NCBI GenBank assembly: GCA_000733355.1 | Contig: JNVV01000003.1 | Span: forward strand, 1,382,505-1,446,504 | Direction: 5' to 3' | Origin: Falciphora oryzae | Taxonomy: Eukaryota > Ascomycota > Sordariomycetes > Magnaporthales > Magnaporthaceae | Length of the DNA: 64,000 nucleotides | Shown: piece after piece, positions 33,861-45,405 of the stretch | Numbering within the stretch: position 1 is the stretch's first letter | Layout: each line of letters starts with the position of its first letter | Program-made: the position numbers and the translations under genes | Notes under the pieces: model-generated | What the model saw: only the letters and a program-made list of their open reading frames with translations | What the model was told of the DNA's origin: nothing | Databases searched by the model: none

Positions 33861-36492
33861 ATGACTCGCACTCCGGCCGAAGACACGCCAAGCGCCGACG
33901 AGACGGCCTCTCAGGGGGCTTCGACACCGTCCCTGCCTACAGTAAAGCCTGGGGTAAAACCGCCCGCAAAGACCAAGCCAACAGCGTGAGCAGCCCAGTC
34001 TCTGGTCTTGAACACCCCACAACCAACATAGCTGCGCATCACCCATCCAATAATGACTTGGACTGCCTGCTAACCAACTATCCCCCCAGCTGCCGAAGAT
34101 GTCATTCCCGCAAAGTCAGGTGTTCAGGCGGGCAGCCTTGCCAAAACTGCCGCCAAGCAGGAAAGACTTCGGACTGCACGTATCCACGTCGAAACAGACT
34201 GGTCAAGGTTAGCCAGCGGTAGGTGAATCCTCTCCTAGACGTGTGTGGCTTGTCCACGCTGCACGCACACCTCTACATCCACAAGACCAAGATCAAACTT
34301 GCCCAGACAGGCCGCTGACATGGTTAAAGATACCTGGACGACTTGATCGCCGAGAACGAGAGGCTTCGCGCGGCACGGACTACGGGCGACGGTCCACCGC
34401 CGGGCACTCCCGCTGCCCCCCGGCAGGATGGAAAGGAGGTCGCTTGCGTCGGCGGGCAGCAGGCCATCTCGCTCGACGACCGCCCCTGGTTCTTCGACCT
34501 GAACATTCCCAACACTCCGATCCTGCTCGGGGAGGCCTCGGACGCGGCCTTCGCGACCCGTTTTCGCCAGGCGGCGGCCGGGGGCCGCCATATCCCCCGC
34601 GTTAATTACGCCACAGACGAGGGCCTGCTCGCCCTGTCCGATACCGACTGCGAGTGGCCCAGCCCCTCACGCGCCCGCTTTCTGGTCGACGTCGCGCTCA
34701 GGTACGCCAGCCGCCACTACCACATCGTCCGCCGCAGCAAGATCCTTGAGGGGCTGGAGCAGACGCTCGCAAACCCGGCCCGGTCCAGTGACTCGCTCCT
34801 GAGGAGCAAGCTGTGGGCCCTCTTCGCGCTGGGCGAGATGTATTCGGCCCGCTCTGCCGACGCCGTCGAGAACTGCTTCCCCGGCATCCACTACTTCGCC
34901 CGAGCCACGCGCATCATGCGTATCGTCAGCGAGCGCCCGCGGATCGGGGCTATCGAGATCAGGCTTCTTCTGGTGGGCACTAGTCTAGACGTCACTGCCT
35001 TGTGCTACTAGAAATGGCATTTCTGACCACTTCTCCTTGCTCTGGCGATGCAGTCGTTTTATTCCCTTGCCCTCAACAGACGGCATACAGCCTACACTCT
35101 GGCCGGCTCCGCAGTCCGCCTGGCGGTAGTCATGGGCCTGCATGTAAACGTGCCCCCGTCTCAACTCACCGACGTGGCAGCCCGAGAACACCGATGCAGG
35201 GTCTGGTGGACTGCTTATACGTTCGACAGGCTGTGGGCAGCGAAGCTCGGAAACCCGGTCGCGATCGAGGACAGCGAGATCCGGGTCGACTTCCCATCCG
35301 ACCAGCCCGCACTCGAGGGCACAGTCGACGCAGGAGACTTTGCCGATGCCGGATACTGCCTCGCGAGGATCAAGCTGGCGCGCGTAGCCGGCAAAATCAC
35401 CCAGTCCATATACGGCCGGAGGATTCACCAGGAGTCGCTCTCTCACAGGGTGCAGGAGGCGCTGTCTGACCTCAGGGCCTGGGCCGACGAGCTGCCCAGT
35501 CACCTGCATCTCGACCCACGTGGTTCCGGCTCGTCGGAGGCGGTGCCGAAACCCCTCCCTTTGCACTTGTCCTTCAACCAGGTAAAGCCCCAATCGTCCC
35601 TCGTCTCCCTATGCAGATATTCAAAGCCACAGTTTGCTGACTCCAAACCCGCATGCTTGCTCGACAACAGTGTCTTGTCACGGCAACCCGTCCCATATTG
35701 CTCCATGTGCTTCGCACACATGTAGCCTCTTGGCCTCCGCGAGAAACAGACGATCGTGCGCCTGAGTCCAGGGACCCGGCACCCCCGATCCCCGCCGTGG
35801 CCATGACCGTGGCCGACGCTTGCATCCGCAGCGCCCGCCACTCGGTCCAGCTTCTCAAAGAGGCGTGGATCGACGGCTCCTTTGCGACATTCAACTACTT
35901 TTACTCCCAGTATATGTTCTCAGCCGCTACAGTTATGGCCATCTCTAGCCTCCTCCCCAGCGGAGCGGACAACGGCTCGGACGGCGAGCATTTCGAGGCC
36001 GCAGCTTCGATCCTTTATCAAGTAAAGAACAATGGCAGCTTCGCCGGCCGGGAGTTTTGTCGTCACATCGACGCCATCAAAACGGCCATAGAGGAGGCAC
36101 GGCTCCGGAAGGCCGGGGCCCCATCAAGCTCAGCTCCGCCCAAAGTCAGCACCAACACTGCGGGAGCAATCGCGGCCGCCGCAAGAGGCCAGCAAAACAC
36201 TGGCGGGGCTGCCCTCGCGACTGACCCCAGCGGCCTACTCCCGGCTCCAACGACTACAGCAGGGCCCGGTATGGGCGCCGGACCGGCCCAGCAACAGCTC
36301 TGGACGACGCAGAACGGGATCACAGGAACCGCACTGCTCGAGTCCTCCCTGCATCAGCTCCTAGCCCAGCCCGCACTTGATCTTCAGTTCATCGATTCGT
36401 CTATATACGGCGATGGCTCCTACTCCCAGGGGCTCTACTGGCCAGACGTCACCCCTGGCGGATGGACACCTGACGCGTGGGCCGCGCCATGA
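33861..36492 (+). CDS. Zn2Cys6 transcription factor with fungal-specific regulatory domain
   Basis: Five exons (33861-33985, 34090-34218, 34330-34972, 35054-35581, 35671-36492) give 748 residues. The binuclear zinc cluster spans Cys43 to Cys71 with spacing C-x2-C-x6-C-x5-C-x2-C-x8-C and is followed by a basic linker and a short coiled-coil start (YLDDLIAENERLR) for dimerisation. The middle carries the fungal_trans domain, with the typical GSAVRLAVVMGLH and EHRCRVWWTAYTFDRL blocks. The C-terminus is rich in Ala, Gln and Pro and may activate transcription. It is a nuclear regulator that likely binds CGG repeats. The divergent MFS gene is the obvious candidate target, which is an inference from position. 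Confidence 0.92.
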
Positions 36493-36577
36493 TTTGGGTT
36501 ACAGATCAGCCGTTGTATATTCTGGGGCGCTATGTGCTCTGTCAAAACAAAAACTCCCTAGTTATCATAATGCACGT

Positions 36578-37345
36578 TCACACGGCCACCCGGCGGCTCG
36601 CCTGGCTCGAGGGCCCCTTGGTGACACGATCCTTTTTCCCAACCGCCGCCGCCTCGCTTGCCAGTCTGTAGGCCTCGTCCCAGTCCGCCTCCGTCTCGAC
36701 GCTCATCATCACCCTCACCCGAGGTTCTGGCGGATCCACAACCAGGCCGCCGCACTTCTTGACGACCGATCCCAGGACTTCGTCATCCCCGCCCAGCTGC
36801 CCGCCCTTCACCCGCGCGGCGAGCTCGCGGAGCGCCGCGGGACTCCACATGCCGACCAGGGGCTCCGCCTCGCCCCCTGACCCCCTCACGCAGGTAAGGG
36901 GATCTTCGTGTAGGTCCCGCACGCGCGCGAGCACGTCGTCCGTCAGCAGCGGGTAGTCGCAGGCGAGCACGAGCCAGGCCGCGTCCGGGTCGGCGTCGTG
37001 CGCGGCCAGCAGACCGGCCGCGGGGCCCAGCGCAGCGTCTTGCTCCTCCCTGTCGTAGACGATGGCGATGGGCCCGGGAGTGACGGCCCTGCCGGCGCCC
37101 GGGCGCGTGAACAGGGGGCGGGCGACGTCGCGCAGGAAGCCGTCGAGGACCGAGGCGCGCCCGAGCGAGACGTATAGAGTATCGGCTTCGGGGCACGCCC
37201 GGTGCAGCCGGTCGAGCTGGTGCTGGTACAGCGGCCGCCCGTCGGGCATCTGGAGCAGGTGCTTGGGGAACCCCATGCGGGATGACGGGCCGCCCGCCAG
37301 CAGGAGCGGCTTCACAGTCGAAGCGGCGTGCTTGTGGTGCGGCAT
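36578..37345 (-). CDS. MobA-like NTP transferase
   Basis: A single exon encodes 255 residues. The N-terminal signature LLLAGGPSSRMGFPK (residues 14-28) is the nucleotide-binding loop of the MobA/IspD-like nucleotidyltransferase fold. LVLACDYPLLTDD holds the metal-binding Asp typical of MobA. The protein has no targeting signal. In bacteria MobA attaches GMP to molybdopterin; eukaryotes are not known to make that dinucleotide cofactor, so a different nucleotidyl acceptor is possible. The gene is convergent with the Zn2Cys6 gene, with only 85 bp between stops. GC content is high, like its neighbours, so there is no compositional sign of recent transfer. Confidence 0.82.
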   Translation of the reverse strand: MPHHKHAASTVKPLLLAGGPSSRMGFPKHLLQMPDGRPLYQHQLDRLHRACPEADTLYVSLGRASVLDGFLRDVARPLFTRPGAGRAVTPGPIAIVYDREEQDAALGPAAGLLAAHDADPDAAWLVLACDYPLLTDDVLARVRDLHEDPLTCVRGSGGEAEPLVGMWSPAALRELAARVKGGQLGGDDEVLGSVVKKCGGLVVDPPEPRVRVMMSVETEADWDEAYRLASEAAAVGKKDRVTKGPSSQASRRVAV

Positions 37346-38502
37346 CGTGCTGTCCTGGCTCGTTGACGGGGGCTACGTCCTGGGTGTCTTTGTGCTGCTG
37401 CTGGTGCTGCCGGCATACGGCCTCGTGGTCTAGTACGTGACCCTGTCGTGTAGGTAGGTAGGTAGAGGTGAGGTATACGCGAGCCGCAGAATCCGAGTTC
37501 AAGACGCACATCTGTTTGCCGATACGGCGTCTCCTCAAACTATTATATCTTCCGAAAGCGCGTTTGCCGGTCGAAGCACTCATGTAAGCCGGCATGCTGA
37601 CTGCAGAGCCCGGCCATGTCGTGCTAATTAACTATACCTACCTTTGGCTGATGCAGCCTCTGGGACCTCGGGAATTTTACGTCATTTTGACGTTATGAAA
37701 GAAGGTCGAACGATTACGAGCAGGATACGCTGCTGTTCACACAACTGCCGGTACGTAATTCCCATTGGGCAATGAAGGATAGCGCCGAGCCTGTTGCATA
37801 ACTAGTGCGACCACCAAGTGGCCTCACTGTATGGACGACACGTTCCGAGGGGCGCTGGATGATTATTTGGGGTCACACGATGAGCATCAGTGGAGATGTC
37901 AATCCCACCATAACCACAAGCCCCCGGAGGTCGAGGTGCCGAGGAAATAAGAGCATCTGGGACGGATTACGCGTGCGACAGGCGTTAGCCCCGGAAGTTT
38001 TCGTTTGCGACTGATGGGCAAGATGCCACTTTATCCCGTTTCGAGGGCGTGGTGTTCCGGAGCTGTCTATCCTCCAAGGCTTGGAAGATAGACTCATATC
38101 GCACGAGGCCTCCACCTCTCCCTGTTGTCAGGACGCGCCATCCGAGCCAGCAGACCCTATTGACACAAGACATACCCACCACCGATCATTGCGTGCGTCA
38201 AGATGTATACAAGCCCCGATCCAATCCCCAAGTAACGTAGGTAAGTTGAATAAGAATGCGGCGGCAAAGCCAAGGTATCATATGAAATCGAAGAAAGAAA
38301 AAAAGAAACAATGAACAAAAAGGGGTATGATAGTCCAACGAGATTATTTTCATCATAAAGGAGGGGAAATGTGCAAGATAGATCAGAGAATACAAAAACG
38401 GAAGCTATGCGTGTCGCTCCACATGCAACAATATGGGAAGGATAGAAACACATGACAGCGAAATTGCCGAGCGCTTTGCGCGCTTAGCGTGGGCTAGAAG
38501 AA
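37346..38502. other. intergenic region, AT-richer than surroundings
   Basis: About 1.16 kb with no supported gene. A short gtag tetranucleotide run lies near 37449-37462, before the MobA-like gene. The right part (about 38200-38450) is clearly AT-rich and is the 3' flank of the next gene. Confidence 0.4.
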
Positions 38503-39695
38503 TCACATCTCGTCATCGACGATATGGTTGGCGTCTGCAAGGTCGATGAGGTCGGTTGCTCCATCGGCGCGGTCGAGACTGCGAGGCGAGTTCGGCAGCA
38601 GCCCCTCCCGGAGGAGGTCGTCGTCGATGGCCTGCCTGATCTTGGCCCTGCGCTCCACGGCCTCGACGGCGGCAGCGTCGCCGGCCTCGGGCTCGGCGGC
38701 GTCCGACGGGTGGACGCCGGCGGCGCCCAGCAGGACGCGGAGCAGCGACGCGACGCCCGTGGGGCCGAGCTCGACGACGCGGCGGAAGACGCGGGCGTTC
38801 TCGACCTGGACGGCGAGTCGGCGGCCGCTGCGCTGCTGGCGCACGTCGAGCTCGGCGGCCTGGGCCATGTGCAGGCGCGCGAGCNNNNNNNNNNNNNNNN
38901 NNNNNNNNNNNNNNNNNNNNNNNNNAGAGCGCTCGCGACCGCGTCGTCCTCGTCCACGTGCACCGCCACGGGCATGGAGCTGCCCGGGCGGAGCGAGGCG
39001 GGCGTCGCAGCCGCCGCGAGGCCGCCACCGCCGCCGCCGCCGCCGCCCGCGGGGTCGGCGCTGGTGAGCTGCTCGCTCAGCCGGGCCATGGCCACCTGGA
39101 GCTTGGCGCCGAGCGTCTTGTAGTCCTCCTGGAGCGCCGCGACGCGCGCCGCGGCGTCCTGGGTGTCGGTCGCCGAGGGATGGGTGGATCTGGGCGGGTT
39201 CGACAGCAGCGCGGAGGCGAGCGCGCGGACCTTTTGGCCGGTCGAGGCGCGGCCCGGGAGCGGCGGGTCTATTGCCAGCGGGGCGTGTCGCGACAGCTGG
39301 CTCGTGTTTCCGTTGATGCTGTGTTGCGTCGCCGAGTCCGGGCCGTGGGACCGGCGCATGCTGCTGACGGGGCGGTCAGAAGACGGCGGCGGAGGACCCG
39401 TGTCGTCCTGCCACGGCATGACGGAGAGCTCGTCGTGGTCCGCGGACTCGTCGTCGCTGGCGTGGAGGATCCTGGAGCTGCCCAGGTCTTCATTGGCAGC
39501 AGCCAGAGACACCAGGCGACGCCGCTTCGTCAGGGAGCGCGAGAACTCTGGCGCATGTCGTTTTGGCTGTGGACCGTTCTTGAAAATGGAGCGCACGGGG
39601 GCGACGAGGTCAGCAAGCGCCGCCCGCAGAGGCGCCGGCCTGGCACGCGCACCAGCAGATGCAGCGCAGGCGGGCAGCTGGACGTTGGGAAGCAT
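38503..39695 (-). CDS. hypothetical protein, interrupted by an assembly gap
   Basis: The reading frame runs from an ATG at 39695 to a TGA at 38503 but contains 41 Ns (38885-38925). The frame before the gap and the sensible frame after it (starting ...MAQAAELDVRQQRSGRRLAVQVENA) do not agree if 41 bases are counted, so the gap length is probably nominal. The N-terminal part is basic and Ser-rich with a KRRR motif that could target the nucleus. The middle has a helical segment (AALQEDYKTLGAKLQVAMARLSEQL) likely to form a coiled coil, then a run of nine Gly. The C-terminal part is helical and acidic, ending DLADANHIVDDEM. I do not recognise a family. Confidence 0.6.
38885..38925. other. assembly gap (41 N)
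   Basis: Forty-one undetermined bases inside the hypothetical gene, in GC-rich sequence beside a GCC-repeat-rich stretch (about 39020-39050). The reading frames on the two sides disagree, so the true length may differ. Confidence 0.99.
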
Positions 39696-40473
39696 CAATA
39701 CTAACAGTGGACTTCCTCATGGTTGGACTAGACGGATAGGGGGAGGTGAGTCCGTCTACGAGGTTGGAAATTGGGTCGGCCATCGTGTTGTCGGGCCCCT
39801 GTTTCGGCAGGCTTCACCGCGACCGATGGCTCGCTGCTTGGGCCAAGGGTTGGGTCGGCGGGGGCGCTCTGTCGCAGGAGCCAAATCAGTCGGGTTGGCC
39901 TGGCGGTGTGCCTGCTGGGCTGGGTGTTGTTCCCAGCCACATGGATTCCTGGACGCCCCTTGAACGCCTCTCAAAGACTCCTGCCCTGAAGATCGCGGGG
40001 TCTTCGGTTGGGTTTGGGCTTTGGGCTTGGGTTCTCAAACAAGCATTCAGATTTTGGGGTTTGGGCTGTGCAGCGCGACTCTCTGCATTGGCACGTTCAG
40101 GCACCATCCACGTCAAAGATACATGTGCCTTGTACCTTGGAAACGGTCAATGGCGCCTGCAGCTCAATTGGCAAACAGGGACCGGAGCAAAAGGCCCGTG
40201 CCCCACAACCGACCAAGGACAGTGTGTTGGCATTTCCCATTTCTCTACCCGAAGCCCTCCAACATCTCCATCGTCTTCCATTAGATGCACACCGTTTATT
40301 CCCTTATCTCATAATTAAGAGCCCTCGACGTCCCGAGGGCAGAAAAAAAAAAAAAAAAAAAAAAAAAACCTCCAGCCAACACTCCACGGCCTCCCACAAA
40401 CGAAACCCTCCCTTGCAACAACATGACGAATTAACTCCTCCATACGATTCTCAACGTCAAAGAGAGCGCCCAG
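39696..40473. other. intergenic region with a long A tract
   Basis: About 780 bp between two minus-strand genes. It has a short ttgggctttgggcttgggtt repetitive patch near 40010-40030 and an uninterrupted run of about 24 A at about 40345-40368. No gene is supported. Confidence 0.4.
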
Positions 40474-41855
40474 TTATGCTTGCAGCTTGCTGATGTCGGC
40501 AGAGATCGCTCTTCCATCATACAACAGCTCCGACATCACCTTGCCTGTCCCAGGACCCAGCGTAATTCCCCAGCAAGTGTGGCCCGAAGCGATGAAGAGG
40601 CCATGGTCGGGTGAGCCATCGATCAGAGGGCCGTTGAAGGGTCCTCCAGGAAGGTAGCACTGCAAAACCCCAAGGATTTGCGTGTCAGAAAGTCTCACCG
40701 CGCCCAAGCCAAGTCGCGAGGGAAGAACCTACCGCCTGCTCCTTTTCCACCTTGGCGCCCTCGCCAAACGCGGCCGGGCCCATGACGCGGGCCTGCTCGA
40801 GAAGACGAGCTGTCTCTGCCAAATCACACGCCACTTCGTCCACCGTCTTCGGGAGTGGAACCGAATCCGTGGCGCCACAGAGGTAGACAGTGCCATCTCC
40901 GCGGCAATACACCTCAGGACCCGCCGCCCGCGAGCTGCCATCGTCCGCCGTGTACTTCAACTCGGTGAAGAGGCAATGCTCCGTTGTCGGCAACTTCGCG
41001 CGGACGACAACGGAGTGCGCCCGCGATCCGTCGATCGACTTGCCCTTCTGCAAGAGCTCAGACGGGATGCGCGCGGACCAGTCCGGCACCAAGGCGCGCA
41101 GAAGCGAACCAGTCCATGGGCCGGCTGCGACGACGACACGATCGCATTCTATAAGCTCTTCATTCCCGTCCGACTTTCGCACGCGCAGCCCCTTGACCCT
41201 GCCGTCTCCAGTGGTGTCGAGAGCAATAGCCGTAGTGCTCAAACGAACGTCGACTCCATCCTGCTTTCGCGCTTCCTCCACAAGATACTCGACTAGGTAT
41301 TTTGGCGTCACCTGACTGGTACTGCCGCCGCCTCCCAGTCTCTTGGCCGAGGCCACGATATCTGGATTGAGCCAGCTCAATTCTTTGGGACACTTGGAGG
41401 GGCCCTTGGTGGCCGTGTCAAAGTTCACCTGCAGGGTCTGTTCCAGGTCGACACCTGTCAGTATCGCGCGTCAACGACTCTTGGCATTATATAGGGTCGG
41501 AACCAAACGAAAGCAGGGGTCCAGTCCCAGCAACCAGTACCTCCACATTGCGATATCCCCATCTTGCTGCCCCTCCTCCCTCTGCGGCGAGCTGACGGTG
41601 AAGGTCGAAACTCAGCTTCGCCAAATTTGCCGTTGCCTCCCCGTGCCAGTCCACCGCCAGGAATCCGCCAGCCTTGCCGCTTGCGCCGGGGGCGAGCTCA
41701 TGGGATGCCTCTAACAGCGTCAACCTGGAACGCTCCGCAGCCCGTGATCGGGCCGGGTGCCGCGCCGAGAATAACAGCGTCGCCGCGCCGACTATGCCGC
41801 CACCCACGATAACGGTATGCCGGGGGAGCTGTGGGCTTGGGACGTGTGGCGCCAT
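40474..41855 (-). CDS. FAD-dependent oxidoreductase, TDA3-like
   Basis: Three exons (41855-41541, 41437-40733, 40659-40474) give 401 residues. The N-terminal HTVIVGGGIVGAATLLFSA is an FAD-binding GxGxxG motif. It is followed by APGASGKAGGFLAVDW, a block I associate with the fungal TDA3-like DAO family. The C-terminus has GHTCWGITLGPGTGKVMSELL, the second FAD contact. The protein is soluble with no signal peptide. In yeast, TDA3 has been linked to endosome-to-Golgi recycling, and the catalytic substrate is not established. It is divergent from the sirtuin gene. The first intron's acceptor was chosen (gaacag) because it keeps phase and gives the family-like junction NVE-TLQV; nearby AGs are alternatives. 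Confidence 0.8.
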
Positions 41856-42609
41856 GGTGTGGACACGGAAGTATAGTGTCGAACAAGTATATTAAAGCTG
41901 GAGGCAAACTGTGGAAGACATCCATTGGCAAGCCCTCATTATGATAATAGGCCTGGAATATGTAACGTCGAGATCCGATGCTGTCCCACACGCCTCAGCT
42001 GCCCAAGGCGGGGTTCGATTGACGACAATCGCCCCTCACCGCTCTCGGGAGGAATTTTTGGTCAGGTGGTGAAGTCCGATGGAAGCCTCACCCTCGTATA
42101 AGGGAGGCAGCCCTGCCAAGTGCCGTATAGAACAAAAACAGGTGTACTGCGCAGGCTGCAAATATTATCTGCACGCGTACAGGGTTGGAAGGTGGCTTGA
42201 TGGTGAGCAGTGCAGGGGGTAGCAAAGGCACCCCAAGTGCTGCCACCTCAACCAAGCAAGATTAGCACGTAGCACGCATCATTGACGGCAGCCGAATCAG
42301 CGCCCAGCGATGGGTTCTGTGGTACGGAGCACAGCTCCCCTCCAATGACGCCGGGAGGCGGGGTTACACAACTGAGAGGTTCGTCCCATGCAGCTGCCGT
42401 CCAGGCAACAAGCATCATGCGGGTGGGGGGCAAAAGCAACATACCCTTAAAGCCAGTGGCGGGTCCGCCTGCCGGGCGCAGATTGTTGTCGGCACATCGA
42501 GCGATGGCGCCCAGCTGCAGCTCCGCAGACACACCGCAACTCCTCCCTCGGCCGCCGAAATCGCAAAAAAGGCCGTGAGCCGAGCCGGCCTGCCGCTGCC
42601 GCCGCCGCC
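41856..42609. promoter_or_regulatory. divergent upstream region of the TDA3-like and sirtuin genes
   Basis: A 754-bp shared promoter region. A GCC-repeat leader (gccgccgccgcc) precedes the sirtuin start. No gene is seen. Confidence 0.4.
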
Positions 42610-44027
42610 ATGTTCGGCCTCTTCTCCTCTCTGCCAGCCACGGCCGGTGAGCCGTGCATGCTCGAGGCCCGAACCCTCGAGGCCGTCGCCAACCACATCA
42701 AGTCTGGCGATGTCAGGCGCATCACCGTCCTGACCGGCGCCGGCATCTCGACGGCCGCGGGAAGTATGGTGCCCAGCTACCACGCCACCTAGAGCCCTAC
42801 ATAGATAACCGTGTGTGCTTACTCTGCCCCGCAGTCCCCGATTTCCGCTCCCCCGGCACCGGCCTCTACTCCAACCTCGCACGCCTAAACCTGCCAAACG
42901 CCGAGGCTGTCTTCGACATCCACTACTTCAGGGAGCACCCCGAGCCCTTCTACTATCTTGCCAAGGAGCTATACCCGGGCAAATTCCACCCCACCGTGTC
43001 GCATGCCTTCATCGCCCTGCTCCACAAGAAGGGCCTCCTGCACGTCGACTTCACCCAGAACATCGACTGCCTCGAGCGCCTGGCCGGTGTGCCCGATCAT
43101 AGGATCATCGAGGCGCACGGCAGCTTCGCGACCCAGCGCTGCGTCGACTGCCGCGCCGAGTTCGACGATGAGCGCATGCGCAAGCACGTCGAGGACGAGG
43201 TCGTGCCGCGCTGCGACGGCTGCAACGGGCTCGTCAAGCCCGACATCGTCTTCTTCGGCGAGGCGCTGCCCGCGGCGTTCCGCGAGAACGCCCACAAGGT
43301 CGTCATGGCGGACCTGGTCATCATCATCGGCACCAGCCTGAGCGTCTACCCCTTCGCCGGCCTCGCCGAGATGGTGCCCGCGGGGATCCCGCGCCTGCTC
43401 CTCAACAAGCAGCGCGTCGGCCGCGTCGGCGACAGGTCCGACGACGTCGTCGAGCTCGGCCCTTGTGACGACGGCGTCCGCAAGCTCGCCGACCTGCTCG
43501 GCTGGCGGGACGAGCTCGAGGCGCTGTGGCGCTCCATCGTGGGCGACCAGGAGGCCGACCGCCAGCTCGGCAAGACTGTCGATGGTTCGCCCGATCTCGA
43601 CGAGGAGGTGCGCAAGTTGACAGAGGGCGTAGAGAGCGGACTAAAGCTTATCGAGACGCGGAGCGCCGGCAAGGATGGTGAAGGCGATCCGGGCGCCGAA
43701 CAAAAGTTCCAGAAGGACTCGGCGGAGAGCGGTTTGAAGGACGACCAGGAATCCAGCACCCTCTCCACGGTCCCCGGGCCAGAAGACAAGGCCGGCGAGT
43801 CAGTATCCAAGACCAACCACACAGAGGCGGGAGATACCCTTGCCGACCCGGCTTCTCAGCCTGGGGCCGCTTCAATTCCCAGCACCGATGCTGGAGACGA
43901 AAACGTGTCTGGCTCGATGGCATCCACCGCCGCAAGCAGCGAGCCGTCAAAAGAGGATAAACGTCCCGTGAAAGAGGCAACATCCGCGCCTCCCAAGGAG
44001 GTCGTCTCTGATGGCCCTCGCCCCTAA
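42610..44027 (+). CDS. HST2: NAD-dependent protein deacetylase, class I sirtuin (Hst2-like)
   Basis: Two exons (42610-42763, 42835-44027) give 448 residues. The Rossmann-fold motif GAGIST (43-48) continues across the intron into IPDFRSPGTGLY. TQNID and the catalytic His146 (EAHGSF) are present. The structural zinc is held by Cys154, Cys157, Cys178 and Cys181, and VKPDIVFFGE follows. The order and spacing fit the Hst2/SIRT2 subgroup, which removes acetyl groups from lysines such as H4K16 using NAD. The last 150 or so residues are hydrophilic, acidic and Ser/Thr-rich with no domain, probably a regulatory tail. A chromodomain gene follows downstream. The family is secure; the subgroup is my judgement from motif pattern. 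Confidence 0.92.
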
Positions 44028-45405
44028 TGTTTACGACGGAGTAAACGAGCAGGTTTGTAGCAGTCACCCGTCATGACTTATTCGTCATTCGAGCGATGAT
44101 ATTTGCCCAAGGGGGCTCGAATTGGCTTGGGAAATTTTCGAATCACGGTTTCTGACCAAATGATCCGACCGATCGTATCCTTGGTGAAGTGAACAAAACT
44201 CCGGCTCCCACTAAGAAGCGCATTTGTCTCCGAAGCTGGCTCTTGTCCTGGCTCATCGGCGAGAATAATGTTGACCAACCAACAATGGATGGATCCGATT
44301 GTGATCGCGGACTGTCGGATAGATTAGAAGCCATGCATGAAGCTTCCCCACCACAGCCATGACAGCCGGACCTAATAGAAAGATGAAGAAGAGAGCAGAA
44401 AAGGAACCACAGTACTCACAGACTCTGTACGTGACTAGTTGGAGCACGGAAATGATCTTGATACTGTGGTATGAACGGGATGGCCGTGAATAGATCAAGA
44501 TTTAGCGAAAACAAAAACTCACGATGTCGACAACAATATTCACATCAAACAACGCGGAGTCACGATGTCAAGACATGGGTGCGTCAAAACAAAACATACA
44601 GGCAATGTGGTAATACATACACATGAGCTGATGCACCTCATGTTATGTATTCAAATAAAACCAACTAAGTGAAATTAATAGTTGACCTTCACTCTCATAT
44701 TGTTAAGCCGTGGCGGTGCCTCGTAGGCTTCCGCATGAGTTTCATAGGTGCTTGCATCAGTGAGCCTCGAGAAAGTGAGGCTCTAACATGGGCAGGCGAG
44801 TATGCAAGTCCGTGATCTATTCACTCTGGTTAAATACCGGCCGTGGTTATGATGGGCTTTTTACTGTCGATAACCTCGCGTAAGAGACTGAAAATAATCG
44901 CCGATGTGCGTAGAATTTATAGTTTTCTCACCCACCTGAACGCTGCCTCAACAACAGCCCTTTAAGAGTATATATTCTCTATTGTTTTCCTATATAGGTG
45001 CAAATCATCGGCAGAGATAGTAATCTTCTTGAAAAAAGCAGACGTGCATGTTTCACAAGACGGTCTATTCCGTGTGCCTCGATTGCGACAAGAGACCAGG
45101 CCCACAGACGTCGGTAGACCCAAGCACAGACCATGTTGACGCCGGTCGTTTGCTTGCCTCATGTCCAGGGTAAGCTCCGCGAGCCACAAGCGAAGCCGGG
45201 ATTAGATTGAACAGTCGTGCTGGTTCCAAGTCCCCACTTGAGCTCTTCCAATTCCCGCTCGACGCGTCGCGCGCCGGCGCAAACACCCAACATCTACAAC
45301 ACCAAAAAACGCCAGGCGCAATTGACTTGGGAAACCACGCCCCAATATCCTTACTATTTGTCCCCCCCGCCATCCTGACGTGGGATTTACTGTCTGTGTA
45401 TCAAC
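44028..45405. other. AT-rich intergenic region
   Basis: About 1.4 kb that is clearly richer in A and T than the surroundings, particularly 44400-45020. No gene, LTR or inverted repeat is recognisable. It may be old, mutated repeat DNA, or simply a long 3' flank plus the promoter of the chromodomain gene. Confidence 0.4.

Noticed and set aside
41430..41475. Alternative acceptors (gacag and ctgcag) for the first intron of the TDA3-like gene
   Set aside because: The gacag acceptor breaks the phase; ctgcag keeps it but drops three residues, so the middle acceptor giving NVE-TLQV was preferred.
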